NCBI GenBank assembly: GCA_013138655.1
Contig: WTCI01000197.1
Coordinates: 1 to 10,802 of the forward strand
Direction: 5' to 3'
Source: Desulfuromonadaceae bacterium
Lineage (GTDB): Bacteria > Desulfobacterota > Desulfuromonadia > Desulfuromonadales > Geopsychrobacteraceae
DNA: 10,802 bases
Within the stretch, counting starts at the first letter, position 1. Each line of letters begins with the position of its first letter. Positions 1 to 6,913 of this stretch are shown piece by piece. Below the pieces are notes generated by a model that made no database searches, was not told where the DNA came from, and worked only from the letters and a program-made list of their open reading frames with translations. The position numbers and the translations under genes were made by a program.

Positions 1-2
1 AG

Positions 3-2381
3 ATTCAAAGTGAGGAATTCCAGCGCCTGGGTATTTTCGGGAACTGGGAAGACCCCTACCTGACCATGGCGACCCACTACGAAGCGCAGACCGCCCGTGA
101 ACTGGCCAAGCTGGCGGAACGCGGCTCTCTGTTCAAGGGGAAGAAACCGATTCACTGGTGCTCTTCCTGTGTCACCGCTCTGGCCGAGGCGGAAGTCGAA
201 TACGCCGACCACAGTTCGCCGTCAATCTACGTCAAGTTCCCCTATGTCGACGAATTGCCCGATACCCTCAGTTCACTGACCGGGAAACCGCTCAGCTTCG
301 TCATCTGGACGACGACCCCCTGGACCATCCCGGCCAACCTGGGCATCTGCCTGAACCCGGAGCTGCCCTATGTGGCGGTTGAGGCAAACGGTGAACTGCT
401 AGTGCTGGCCGAAGGACTGGCCGAGCAGGTGATGAAGACTTTGGGGATCGAGGACTATTCGATCGCTGCCAGTTTTGAAGCAGGCATTTTCGAGAGGAAG
501 AACTGCAAGCATCCCTTCTACGAGCGCAATTCGCTGATCATCCTTGGTGATCATGTCACCCTTGAAGCAGGGACCGGCTGTGTCCACACCGCTCCCGGCC
601 ACGGTCAGGATGACTATATTGTCGGCCTGAAATACGGCCTGGAAATTTACAACCCGGTCGATGACTACGGCCGCTACCGTGAAGATCTGGAACTGTTCGG
701 CGGCATGAAGGTCAAAGATGCCGACCCGGCAGTCAACGAAAAACTTGCCGAGGTCGGCACACTGCTGCACCAGAGTGAAATCAGTCACAGCTATCCGCAC
801 TGCTGGCGCTGTAAAAAACCGATTATTTTCCGCGCCACCGAGCAGTGGTTCATCGGCATGGAGCAAAACGAGCTGCGCAAAAAAGCCCTGCAGGAAATCG
901 ACAAGGTCGAGTGGATTCCGGCCTGGGGCCGTGACCGCATCTACAATATGGTCGAAGGCCGCCCCGACTGGTGTATCAGCCGTCAGCGCAGCTGGGGTGT
1001 GCCGATCACCATCGCCTACTGCGAAAAGTGCGGTGAAGCCCTCAACGACGGTAAGATCATGCACCACATCGCCGACCAGTTCGAGGCCACCGGCAGTGAC
1101 GTCTGGTTCGAGAAGGACGCCGGCGAACTGCTTCCCGAAGGCACCAAGTGTCCAGGTTGCGGGCATGACAAGTTTACCAAGGAAACCGATATTTTGGATG
1201 TCTGGTTCGACTCCGGCGTGTCCCATGCTGCGGTCTGCGAACATCGCGAAAACCTCGGCAGTCCGGCCGATCTCTATCTGGAAGGATCCGACCAGCACCG
1301 CGGCTGGTTCCACTCCAGCCTGCTGGAATCGGTCGGCACCCGCGACCGTGCCCCCTACAAGGCGGTTCTGACCCACGGTTTCGTCCTCGACAAAAATGGT
1401 CGACCGATGTCGAAGTCGCTCGGCAATATCATCAAACCGGAAGAAATCATCCGGAAATACGGTGCCGAAATCCTGCGCCTGTGGGTGGCCGCCACCGATT
1501 ACCGCGACGATATCCGCTTGGGGCAGGAAACCCTGCAACGACTGTCGGACGCTTACCGGCGGATCCGCAACACCGCCCGTTACCTGCTCGGAAACCTGGC
1601 CGGTTTCGACCCGGCCAGCGATATGGTCAGCGACAGCGAACTCCTCGAACTGGACCGCTGGGCTCTGTCCAAACTGGCGGGTCTGGTTAAAAAGGTCGAA
1701 AAAGCCTACGAAAAATACGAATTTCACAGCATCTATCATGCGGTCCACAACTTCTGCTCCATCGACCTGAGTGCCCTTTATCTCGACATCCTCAAGGATC
1801 GCATCTACACCAGCCCGAAAGGGAGCATTGAGTACCGCAGCGCGCGGACCACTATGTACCTGCTGCTCGACACCATCACCCGGCTGATCGCCCCGATTCT
1901 CGCCTTCACCGCCGACGAGATCTGGCAGAAGCTGCCGGGCAAACGGGAAGAGACTGTACACTTGGCGGAGTTTCCACAACTGATGGACCGGCACTTCGAC
2001 GCCGAGCTGGAAGAGCGCTACGAACAGTTGCAAAAAGTTCGCTCGGAAGTTTCGAAAGTTCTGGAAAAAGCCCGTGCGGAAAAGCAGTTGGGGCAATCAT
2101 TGGAAGCAAAAATCCAACTCGTCGTCCCGCCCGAATTGCAGCCTTTACTCCAGCAATACCAGCAGTTACTGCCAGCCTATTTCATCGTCTCTCAGGTTGA
2201 GCTGGTCGATACCCTGGACACTGGGATTGATGCCGAACAGATTGCCGGATTGAAACTCCAGGTATTGCCGGCCGATGGTAAAAAATGTGAGCGCTGCTGG
2301 AATTATGCAACCAGCGTTGGGGAGAACAGTGAACACCCGAGCATCTGTAGCCGCTGCACAGCGGCTTTAACTGCGGAGTGA
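3..2381 (+). CDS. ileS: isoleucyl-tRNA synthetase, 5'-truncated by window edge
   Basis: Class I aminoacyl-tRNA synthetase that charges tRNA-Ile with isoleucine and edits misactivated valine, in the cytoplasm. The frame is open from base 3 and the protein continues before the window. The first ATG at 66 is internal, because the upstream codons already encode the conserved family segment EFQRLGIFGNWEDPYLTM. About 793 residues are visible; full-length family members have about 930. Visible landmarks in order are the CP1 editing domain (WTTTPWTIPANL near 307, then HTAPGHGQDDY near 586), WCISRQRSWGVP near 969, the KMSKS-type signature PMSKSLGN (MSKS at 1407-1418), an anticodon-binding helical domain, and a C-terminal zinc site made of CERC (2286-2297) and CSRC (2346-2357). 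The stop codon lies one base before lspA, a common ileS-lspA arrangement that implies co-transcription. Identification is secure. Confidence 0.98.
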   Translation: MQSEEFQRLGIFGNWEDPYLTMATHYEAQTARELAKLAERGSLFKGKKPIHWCSSCVTALAEAEVEYADHSSPSIYVKFPYVDELPDTLSSLTGKPLSFVIWTTTPWTIPANLGICLNPELPYVAVEANGELLVLAEGLAEQVMKTLGIEDYSIAASFEAGIFERKNCKHPFYERNSLIILGDHVTLEAGTGCVHTAPGHGQDDYIVGLKYGLEIYNPVDDYGRYREDLELFGGMKVKDADPAVNEKLAEVGTLLHQSEISHSYPHCWRCKKPIIFRATEQWFIGMEQNELRKKALQEIDKVEWIPAWGRDRIYNMVEGRPDWCISRQRSWGVPITIAYCEKCGEALNDGKIMHHIADQFEATGSDVWFEKDAGELLPEGTKCPGCGHDKFTKETDILDVWFDSGVSHAAVCEHRENLGSPADLYLEGSDQHRGWFHSSLLESVGTRDRAPYKAVLTHGFVLDKNGRPMSKSLGNIIKPEEIIRKYGAEILRLWVAATDYRDDIRLGQETLQRLSDAYRRIRNTARYLLGNLAGFDPASDMVSDSELLELDRWALSKLAGLVKKVEKAYEKYEFHSIYHAVHNFCSIDLSALYLDILKDRIYTSPKGSIEYRSARTTMYLLLDTITRLIAPILAFTADEIWQKLPGKREETVHLAEFPQLMDRHFDAELEERYEQLQKVRSEVSKVLEKARAEKQLGQSLEAKIQLVVPPELQPLLQQYQQLLPAYFIVSQVELVDTLDTGIDAEQIAGLKLQVLPADGKKCERCWNYATSVGENSEHPSICSRCTAALTAE

Positions 2382-2382
2382 C

Positions 2383-2874
2383 ATGAAAAATTACCGGATT
2401 TTTTCCCTGACGGCAGCCATCGGTTTGCTGCTGGATCAGCTGAGCAAGATCTACATTGGCGGCACTTTTGAGCTCCATCAGACACTGACGGTGATCAAAG
2501 GTTTTTTCAATATCACTTACGTGCGCAATCCAGGGGCGGCCTTCGGCATTCTCGCCGACAACGCTATACGTCTCCCCTTTTTCGTCGGGGTTTCATTGCT
2601 GGCCGGCATTGGTATCCTCTGGTATCTGCGCAAAGTTGATCGCAAAGACAGCTGGCAGCATTTTGCCCTCGGCCTGCTTTTCAGTGGTGCCATCGGCAAC
2701 CTGATCGACCGCATCCGCCTGGGAGAGGTGATCGATTTTCTTGATGTTCACTGGTACCAGTATCACTGGCCGGCCTTCAACGTCGCCGACAGTGCCATCT
2801 GTGTCGGCGTAGCGATCATGTTGCTCTGCTCCTGGCGGGAAGAACGGCAGAAGAAGCAGACAAAAAACGCTTAA
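2383..2874 (+). CDS. lspA: lipoprotein signal peptidase (signal peptidase II)
   Basis: Inner-membrane aspartic protease that cleaves the signal peptide of prolipoproteins just before the lipid-modified cysteine. The 163 residues match the family's usual length. Four hydrophobic segments are apparent, at roughly residues 8-24, 60-83, 93-110 and 130-150. Conserved blocks are LLLDQLSK at the N-terminus, FFNITYVRNPGAAFGI (residues 41-56), GNLIDRIRLGEVIDF with catalytic Asp109, and FNVADSAI with catalytic Asp136. The ATG follows the ileS stop by one base and is served by a GGAG inside the last ileS codons, so translation is probably coupled. A terminator follows directly. One likely substrate, an entericidin-like lipoprotein, is encoded 0.75 kb downstream. 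Confidence 0.97.
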   Translation: MKNYRIFSLTAAIGLLLDQLSKIYIGGTFELHQTLTVIKGFFNITYVRNPGAAFGILADNAIRLPFFVGVSLLAGIGILWYLRKVDRKDSWQHFALGLLFSGAIGNLIDRIRLGEVIDFLDVHWYQYHWPAFNVADSAICVGVAIMLLCSWREERQKKQTKNA

Positions 2875-2878
2875 TTCG

Positions 2879-2911
2879 ATCCCCTTCCGCGACTGCAGGA
2901 GGGGATTTTTT
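2879..2911 (+). terminator. intrinsic terminator of ileS-lspA
   Basis: ATCCCC (2879-2884) pairs with GGGGAT (2901-2906). The stem extends inward by TCC/GGA past a one-base bulge, with a nine-base loop, and is followed by a run of T (2906-2911). It lies five bases after the lspA stop codon and ends just before the next gene. Confidence 0.8.
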
Positions 2912-2920
2912 CAGGATCTC

Positions 2921-3538
2921 ATGACCCAGACCCGCTATCCGATCCCCGCCGAACCACACCGCAGCCAGATCGAGGTCGAACGCAGCCGCTTCGTTACCAG
3001 CATCGAACCGGTTTCATCGCCGGAAGATGCGCTGGCTTTTGTCGCTCGCATCAAGCAGGAATTCCCCGACGCCAATCACAACTGCTGGGCTTACCTGATC
3101 GGCCCGCCCGGCAGCAGCGACAGAATCGGCCTGAGTGATGACGGCGAACCGCACGGCGCTGCCGGCAAACCGATGCTGACCGTCCTGCACCACGGCGGTG
3201 TCGGCGATATCGCCGTGGTGGTAACCCGCTACTTCGGAGGGATCAAACTCGGCAAAGGGGGGATGGTCAAAGCCTACACTCGCGCAATACAGACGGCCCT
3301 GGAACAGCTCGAACTGGCGGAGAAGATCGACTGGGCAGAGCTTGCACTCAGCTTCGACTATGCACAGCTAAACTGCATCGAACGGCTGCTGCCCGACTTT
3401 GAAGCCAAAATCGTCGCCAAGCAGTTTGCCGAACGGATCTGCCTGCAACTGAAACTCCCCGCCGAGCAGGAGGAGAAGCTCCGGGCGCAGTTGACCAACC
3501 TGACCGCCGGCAAGATTGTATTTCAGCAGCCGGATTGA
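2921..3538 (+). CDS. YigZ/IMPACT-family protein (UPF0029)
   Basis: Member of the YigZ/IMPACT family, which has an N-terminal UPF0029 (Impact) domain and a C-terminal EF-G-like DUF1949 domain. The eukaryotic relative IMPACT modulates Gcn2-dependent translation control; the bacterial role is not settled. The 205 residues match the usual length. Signature blocks are SRFVTSIEPV near residue 22, NHNCWAYLIG near 52, LSDDGEPHGAAGKPML near 74 and VVVTRYFGGIKLGKGG near 99. The C-terminal third would be the ferredoxin-like DUF1949 domain. The ATG at 2921 has a weak AGGA eight bases upstream. The gene starts only ten bases after the ileS-lspA terminator, so it may be expressed by read-through or from a promoter I cannot see. 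Confidence 0.93.
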   Translation: MTQTRYPIPAEPHRSQIEVERSRFVTSIEPVSSPEDALAFVARIKQEFPDANHNCWAYLIGPPGSSDRIGLSDDGEPHGAAGKPMLTVLHHGGVGDIAVVVTRYFGGIKLGKGGMVKAYTRAIQTALEQLELAEKIDWAELALSFDYAQLNCIERLLPDFEAKIVAKQFAERICLQLKLPAEQEEKLRAQLTNLTAGKIVFQQPD

Positions 3539-3563
3539 GCGGCAGCGGCTCATTAAGAAAGCA

Positions 3564-3592
3564 TCGACATCAGTAGGCGCCGCTGTTATGAT
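3564..3592 (+). promoter_or_regulatory. sigma70-type promoter for the entericidin-like gene
   Basis: TCGACA (3564-3569, five of six matches to TTGACA) is separated by exactly 17 bases from TATGAT (3587-3592, five of six matches to TATAAT). Transcription would begin near 3599, giving a leader of about 32 bases before the ATG at 3631. It lies in the gap after the YigZ-family gene. The call rests on motif match only. Confidence 0.65.
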
Positions 3593-3630
3593 GCGCTGAT
3601 GCCGATTTAATCTGACAAGGAGGAAAAGCC

Positions 3631-3756
3631 ATGATCCGCAAAATACTGGTCCTGATCCTGCTCTCGACCCTGTTCATCTCCGGCTGTGAATGCGTCAGCG
3701 GTTTCGGTCGCGACCTGCAGAAGGCGGGCAGTTGGCTGGAACGGCGCGGTAGCTGA
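3631..3756 (+). CDS. entericidin EcnA/B-family small lipoprotein
   Basis: A 41-residue predicted lipoprotein. A positively charged start (MIRK) leads into a hydrophobic stretch and the lipobox ISGC with lipidated Cys19. The mature peptide begins CECVSGFGRDLQKAGSW, which fits the entericidin pattern Cys-x-x-Val-x-Gly-x-Gly-x-Asp followed by a Gly-containing helix. Glu rather than Asp at position +2 favours outer-membrane sorting. Entericidins are small cell-envelope lipoproteins, known in E. coli as an antidote/toxin pair linked to stationary-phase lysis; many genomes carry single members of uncertain role. The ATG has an excellent Shine-Dalgarno AAGGAGG (3617-3623) seven bases upstream. A promoter lies upstream and a hairpin downstream, so it is a free-standing gene. 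Only one copy is present here, so toxin versus antidote cannot be assigned. Confidence 0.85.
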   Translation: MIRKILVLILLSTLFISGCECVSGFGRDLQKAGSWLERRGS

Positions 3757-3782
3757 TTTCGATCCAGATCCCGGAAGAACCC

Positions 3783-3815
3783 AAACCCCTCCAGCGGCAA
3801 CGCGTGGCGGGGTTT
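3783..3815. terminator. bidirectional terminator between converging genes
   Basis: AAACCCC (3783-3789) pairs perfectly with GGGGTTT (3809-3815). An inner CCA/TGG plus GCG/CGC stem is capped by GCAA. The hairpin sits between the stop codons of the entericidin-like gene (plus) and the MmcQ/YjbR gene (minus), and each strand ends in a short T stretch. The T tracts are short, so efficiency is uncertain. Confidence 0.6.
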
Positions 3816-3850
3816 CCAGTTTGTGGCCATCCGGAAGGTTCGGGCGGGAA

Positions 3851-4195
3851 CTATTTCGGGCGCTGCGCCTTCGGCAGACCCTTGACCACCAGTTCATAGG
3901 AATCATCAATCATCGCCAGCATCTCCTCTTCGGGCACGCTGCCATCCAGAACAACCGTATTCCAGTGCCGTTTGTTCATGTGGTAACCGGGCAGCACGGC
4001 GGGGTAGCGCTGCCGTAAAACCTCCGCCTTGAGGGGATCGCATTTCAGGTTGACCCGCAACGGCTCCTCGTTCAGACTCAGCAGCGCAAACATCTTGCCA
4101 CTAACCTTGATCACCAGAGTGGTACTGTCGAAAGGAAAATCCTCTATCGCGCCAGCTTTTGCCAGCAGGTAGCTGCGCAACGTTTCAAAATCCAT
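3851..4195 (-). CDS. MmcQ/YjbR family protein
   Basis: A 114-residue protein of the MmcQ/YjbR (CyaY-like fold, 'double wing') family, often annotated as DNA-binding although the cellular role is poorly defined. Family features seen are the opening helix MDFETLRSYLLAKAGAIEDFPF, the strand pair VIKVSGKMFALLSL, the segment LRVNLKCDP, PAVLPGYHMNKRHWNTVVLDG, and the closing helix with DDSYELVVKGLPK. Length is normal for the family. The ATG is preceded by AAAGGAG on the minus strand within the 15-base gap after the Mut7-C gene, so the two genes form a likely operon. No functional link between the two is obvious. Confidence 0.9.
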   Translation of the reverse strand: MDFETLRSYLLAKAGAIEDFPFDSTTLVIKVSGKMFALLSLNEEPLRVNLKCDPLKAEVLRQRYPAVLPGYHMNKRHWNTVVLDGSVPEEEMLAMIDDSYELVVKGLPKAQRPK

Positions 4196-4210
4196 CCGAG
4201 TCTCCTTTCT

Positions 4211-4966
4211 TCATCCCCGAGTTGCAGACTCATTCAGTAACTGCTGCACCCAACGTCCGATTTTTTCGTAGTGCGTCCCCTGCCAGTAGAGTTGATCGCA
4301 ATCCCGACATCGCTGAAACGAATCATAGTAAAGGGCCGTTTTCGGCTGCAGGCGGTGCAGGACCTTCTCCTTTTCGACCGCCTCCAGTAGTCCGTTGCAC
4401 TGCGGGCAGCGCCGTAGAGCCCGAATCTGTCCATGCAACCGGTAGCGAACGAGAACTTCCCGGACCTGTTCCTCCGCCCGGGAGGAACCGATCAGATAGC
4501 CCTGCCTGACTCGGGAATGCTTGAGAACACCCCGGTCGCGGGTCAGGATGATCCGCCCTTCGTCAAGGGCCAGTTCGATGAGCTGCGGATCTGAGTAATC
4601 GTTACGATAGCGACAGTCGAAGCCGAGCATCCGCAAGCGCCGGGCCAGTTTGCCGAGGTGGACATCGAGGACAAAGGATGGATCGGCTTGCAGCGGCGGG
4701 CTGAGATGCTGCAGCGGTTCGATGGACGGCGAACAGCCGAAGGGGAAGATGTCAATCCTGTCGGAATCCTGCAGCCGATAGCTCAGATCGACCGAGCGTC
4801 CATCAACAATAATCAGGTCAACTTCAGTATGCGGCACCCCCAACGCCTCGATCGAGTCCTTGATCGCCGGACTGCCGTAAAACAGGTACTCAACGGCCCC
4901 GCTTTTTGCCGCTGCCGGCAGTGGTTTCAGTCGTCCCAGAAAACGGAACCGGGCCCGAGACTCCAT
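4211..4966 (-). CDS. Mut7-C RNase domain protein with N-terminal ubiquitin-like domain
   Basis: A 251-residue protein with two recognisable parts. Residues 1 to about 85 resemble the ubiquitin/ThiS-like domain found in front of Mut7-C (VEYLFYGSPAIKDSIEALGVPHTEVDLIIVDG... ending RIDIFPF). Residues 95 to about 245 form the Mut7-C domain, a PIN-like nuclease fold. This shows FVLDVHLGKLARRLRMLGFD with Asp101, ILTRDRGVL with Asp144, and a zinc ribbon of Cys187/Cys190 and Cys220/Cys223 followed by the conserved YWQGTHYEKI. The retained acidic residues suggest an active RNase, but the natural substrate of bacterial members is unknown. The ATG has a purine-rich GGGAG upstream. The gene is first in a minus-strand unit with the MmcQ/YjbR gene and is divergent from the phosphatase gene. 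Confidence 0.9.
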   Translation of the reverse strand: MESRARFRFLGRLKPLPAAAKSGAVEYLFYGSPAIKDSIEALGVPHTEVDLIIVDGRSVDLSYRLQDSDRIDIFPFGCSPSIEPLQHLSPPLQADPSFVLDVHLGKLARRLRMLGFDCRYRNDYSDPQLIELALDEGRIILTRDRGVLKHSRVRQGYLIGSSRAEEQVREVLVRYRLHGQIRALRRCPQCNGLLEAVEKEKVLHRLQPKTALYYDSFQRCRDCDQLYWQGTHYEKIGRWVQQLLNESATRG

Positions 4967-4992
4967 CGCTTCTCCCTTCCCCTCAGAACTTC

Positions 4993-5023
4993 AGTTTAGC
5001 ACCGAAACGCAAAAGAGCGACAA
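4993..5023 (-). promoter_or_regulatory. possible promoter for the Mut7-C operon
   Basis: On the minus strand TGCTAAACT (an extended -10 form, with the hexamer at plus-strand 4993-4998) lies 27 bases before the ATG. TTGTCG (5018-5023) is 19 bases further upstream, a longer than ideal spacing. This is a weak call from motif match only. Confidence 0.35.
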
Positions 5024-5043
5024 CCGCCGGCAGGCGGCAGCGA

Positions 5044-5071
5044 TTGGCAAATGGTGTAAAGCGGCTAAACT
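5044..5071 (+). promoter_or_regulatory. probable promoter for the PAS-phosphatase gene
   Basis: TTGGCA (5044-5049, five of six matches) is followed after 16 bases by TAAACT (5066-5071, four of six matches). The predicted start near 5078 gives a leader of about 22 bases carrying the AAGGAG Shine-Dalgarno at 5089-5094. It sits in the 133-base divergent gap. Confidence 0.5.
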
Positions 5072-5099
5072 AAAAAGAACACCCTCAAAAGGAGCGGTC

Positions 5100-6560
5100 A
5101 TGGACGAACTCCGCGCTTTTCTTGCTGCAATTGTCGAATCCTCGGATGATGCCATCATCGGCCTGAATCTGCACGGCCGGATTTTCAGCTGGAACCGGGG
5201 AGCCCGGCAGATATACGGCTACAGTGCGGCAGAAGTGGCAGGACAATCAATCTCGCTACTGTCGCTGCCGGAACACCGCGACGAAATCCGCAAAATGCAG
5301 CAGAGCCTGCAAAACAAGCATCCGATCCGCCACCTGCAAACCATCCACCTGCACAAAAGCGGCCGGAGCCTCTTTGTCTCCCTCTCGGTTTCTTCGGTCG
5401 TCGATCGCTTCGGGCAGATTCTCGGCGCCTCACTCATCGTCCGCGACATCACCCGGCAGATGAAAGCCGAAGAGACCCTGCGCGAAACTGAAGAGAAGTA
5501 CCGGCAACTGTTCCGCGCCGAGCAGGATGCCATCATCCTTTTTGAGCAGCAGAGCGGGATAATCTGCGAAGTGAACGAGGCCGCCCTGCAGCTTTACGGC
5601 TATAAAAGAAACAAATTTCTGCAAATGCGTGTCACCGAACTGGTGATCGAGAGCGAAGAAAACTGGCTGATATTACAACGCAGTACCGCACGCCATCGTC
5701 GTTGCAATGGCCAACAGTTTGCCGCCGAGATTTCCCTCGGGCACCTCAGCCTCAAGGGCAGCAGCATGCAGGTCATGATCGTGCGTGATATCAGTGACAG
5801 GCGGCAGTACGAACAGTTGCACCAAAACCTGGCCCTGGCCAAGGAATTCCAGCAACGGCTGCTGCCCGCCAAGATACCGCAATTGTCCGGCTATGACATC
5901 TATGTGCAAACCTGTTACTGTCAGGATGCCGGTGGTGACTACTACGATTTTTTCGCTCTCCCTCCGACCGCAGATGTCGGCCTGGCATTTGCCGTCGGCG
6001 ATGTTTGCGGACATGATATCGGTGCCGCCTTGCTGATGGCCCTGACCAAAGGGATTCTGCAGAACGAAGCCGAGCATAGCCTGCTGGAACAGGATCGCCT
6101 GCTGCAGACCCTTAACCGTCAACTCATCAGCAGTGCGACTGACAGCAGCTTCCTGACGCTTTTTTTCGGCCGGCTCGACCCCCGGCAACGGCTGCTCCAC
6201 TGGAACAGCGCCGGCCACGGCCCGGTCTTCTGTTACCGGCCGCGCCAGGGACGTATCATCGAGCTGCCTCCAAGCGACATCCCGTTGGGGATCGACCCGC
6301 GAGCCCAATACCCCAATCCCGAACCTTTGCAACTGGAGAGCGGCGATATTCTGCTGATCGGTACCGACGGTCTCTGGGAAGCACGCAACCCACAGGGAGA
6401 GATGTACCGTAGCGATCGCCTGCGGCAGGTCATCGCCTCCCACCGGGAGAAAAGCGCCCGGGAGATCTACCGGATCGTCATGCAAAAGATCACCGATTTC
6501 CGCCAGGGACTGGCGCAGGAGGATGACATGACCCTGTTGGTGATCAAGGTCACCGACTAG
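5100..6560 (+). CDS. PAS-PAS-SpoIIE serine phosphatase (RsbU-like)
   Basis: A 486-residue soluble sensor phosphatase. PAS domain 1 spans about residues 5-118 (SSDDAIIGLNLHGRIFSWNRGA... VRDITRQ) and PAS domain 2 about 128-235 (YRQLFRAEQDAIILFEQ... VRDISDRR). A short coiled linker (LALAKEFQQRLLP) leads into a PP2C-type SpoIIE domain, about 255-486. Metal-binding and catalytic blocks are intact: GGDYYDFF (278-285), GDVCGHDIGAAL (300-311), GTDGLWEARN (421-430) and EDDMTLL (474-480). Family members dephosphorylate an anti-sigma-factor antagonist in partner-switching pathways, or control a fused or linked response. No antagonist, HPK or receiver gene is adjacent, so the target is unknown. No membrane segment is seen, so the input is cytosolic. 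The stop codon abuts the debris region: a fragment of a HEPN gene on the other strand begins essentially at the stop. Confidence 0.95.
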   Translation: MDELRAFLAAIVESSDDAIIGLNLHGRIFSWNRGARQIYGYSAAEVAGQSISLLSLPEHRDEIRKMQQSLQNKHPIRHLQTIHLHKSGRSLFVSLSVSSVVDRFGQILGASLIVRDITRQMKAEETLRETEEKYRQLFRAEQDAIILFEQQSGIICEVNEAALQLYGYKRNKFLQMRVTELVIESEENWLILQRSTARHRRCNGQQFAAEISLGHLSLKGSSMQVMIVRDISDRRQYEQLHQNLALAKEFQQRLLPAKIPQLSGYDIYVQTCYCQDAGGDYYDFFALPPTADVGLAFAVGDVCGHDIGAALLMALTKGILQNEAEHSLLEQDRLLQTLNRQLISSATDSSFLTLFFGRLDPRQRLLHWNSAGHGPVFCYRPRQGRIIELPPSDIPLGIDPRAQYPNPEPLQLESGDILLIGTDGLWEARNPQGEMYRSDRLRQVIASHREKSAREIYRIVMQKITDFRQGLAQEDDMTLLVIKVTD

Positions 6561-6561
6561 T

Positions 6562-6618
6562 TTTATCCGTCGGATGCTCTTTAAGATGCCCGGCATCCAA
6601 CAAGTTTTCCAAGGTCAT
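6562..6618 (-). pseudogene. 5' remnant of a HEPN-domain toxin gene
   Basis: The minus-strand frame starts at 6618 and reads MTLENLLDAGHLKEHPTDK, which resembles the opening of UPF0332/HEPN proteins paired with MNT nucleotidyltransferases. These typically begin with M-[ST]-LE-x-LL-x-x-G-x-L-K-x-H. Homology ends after 19 codons. The frame then runs into the last bases of the phosphatase gene and stops at 6550-6552. The ATG overlaps the stop of the upstream MNT frame as ATGA, the tight coupling usual for toxin-antitoxin pairs. The toxin body is gone, so no function remains. Recognition is from memory of the family and the fragment is short. Confidence 0.6.
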
Positions 6619-6770
6619 TGGCACCCCCCCCTCACAAATATCTTCGGTTCATTCATTACACGACAAACAAAGCGATCCTTCTCCGCATATTTTTGCCCAA
6701 ACTCTTCGCGACTCATCACCACCGGATTGATTTCGCGACCCAAGGTTTCATGGGTGTCGGTCAAAGCTCC
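6615..6770 (-). pseudogene. 3' remnant of an MNT nucleotidyltransferase (antitoxin) gene
   Basis: A minus-strand frame of 51 codons reads GALTDTHETLGREINPVV, then MSREEFGQKYAEKDRFVCRV, then MNEPKIFVRGG. This matches the C-terminal region of the nucleotidyltransferase proteins of ArsR-MNT/HEPN modules (LGRxVNPxVYxxEEF...F...V...PKIFLIG). The catalytic GSx10DxD part, which would lie upstream, is missing. The homology stops exactly where a GAAATCTGGGGACATC repeat starts at 6771, so the gene was cut there. The usual acidic tail after KIF is absent; an eight-base C run (plus strand, about 6623-6630) in this stretch may hide a frameshift. The stop overlaps the HEPN start. Confidence 0.65.
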
Positions 6771-6801
6771 GAAATCTGGGGACATCCGAAATCCGGGGAC
6801 A
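6771..6801 (+). repeat. composite GGGGAC repeat, left copy
   Basis: GAAATCTGGGGACATC (6771-6786) is followed by GAAATCCGGGGACA (6788-6801). The same pair, in the same order but on the opposite strand, occurs at 8127-8160 with only a two-base spacing difference. This is the 'AAATCCGGGGAC' class of short palindromic repeat that often accompanies RAYT-type transposase genes. Confidence 0.8.
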
Positions 6802-6866
6802 AGAAAACCGTCGATTGTCGCCGGCACATGCCGATTGATGATGGTGATCAAGTTAACCAGTATTGT

Positions 6867-6913
6867 GTCCCCGGAATATTTCTGTCCCCGGAATATTTTC
6901 CCCGGAATATTTT
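6867..6913 (+). repeat. triple tandem TCCCCGGAATATTT repeat
   Basis: Three successive copies of TCCCCGGAATATTT begin near 6868, 6885 and 6899. The spacing is about 17 and then 14 bases. The first two copies are preceded by G, giving GTCCCCGGAATATT, which is the inverse of the GGGGAC half-sites at 6771-6801. TGTCCCCGG here can pair with CCGGGGACA of that copy across about 65 bases. It is probably RAYT/REP-type debris rather than a gene part. Confidence 0.75.

Noticed and set aside
399..2096. Long open frame on the minus strand opposite ileS
   Set aside because: It is the antisense shadow of a strongly conserved synthetase; its translation shows no family pattern and no convincing start signals.
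5673..6596. Minus-strand open frame of about 300 codons opposite the phosphatase
   Set aside because: Antisense shadow of a gene with intact catalytic motifs; the translation has no recognisable domain.
6565..6600. Terminator after the phosphatase gene (GGATGC/GCATCC and GATGC/GCATC pairings)
   Set aside because: Stems are short, alternatives compete and no T run follows. The bases are better explained as the HEPN gene remnant.
6771..6913. Possible CRISPR array
   Set aside because: Units are short, unevenly spaced and occur in both orientations, with no spacer-like unique sequences of constant length and no cas genes. They fit REP/RAYT repeats.
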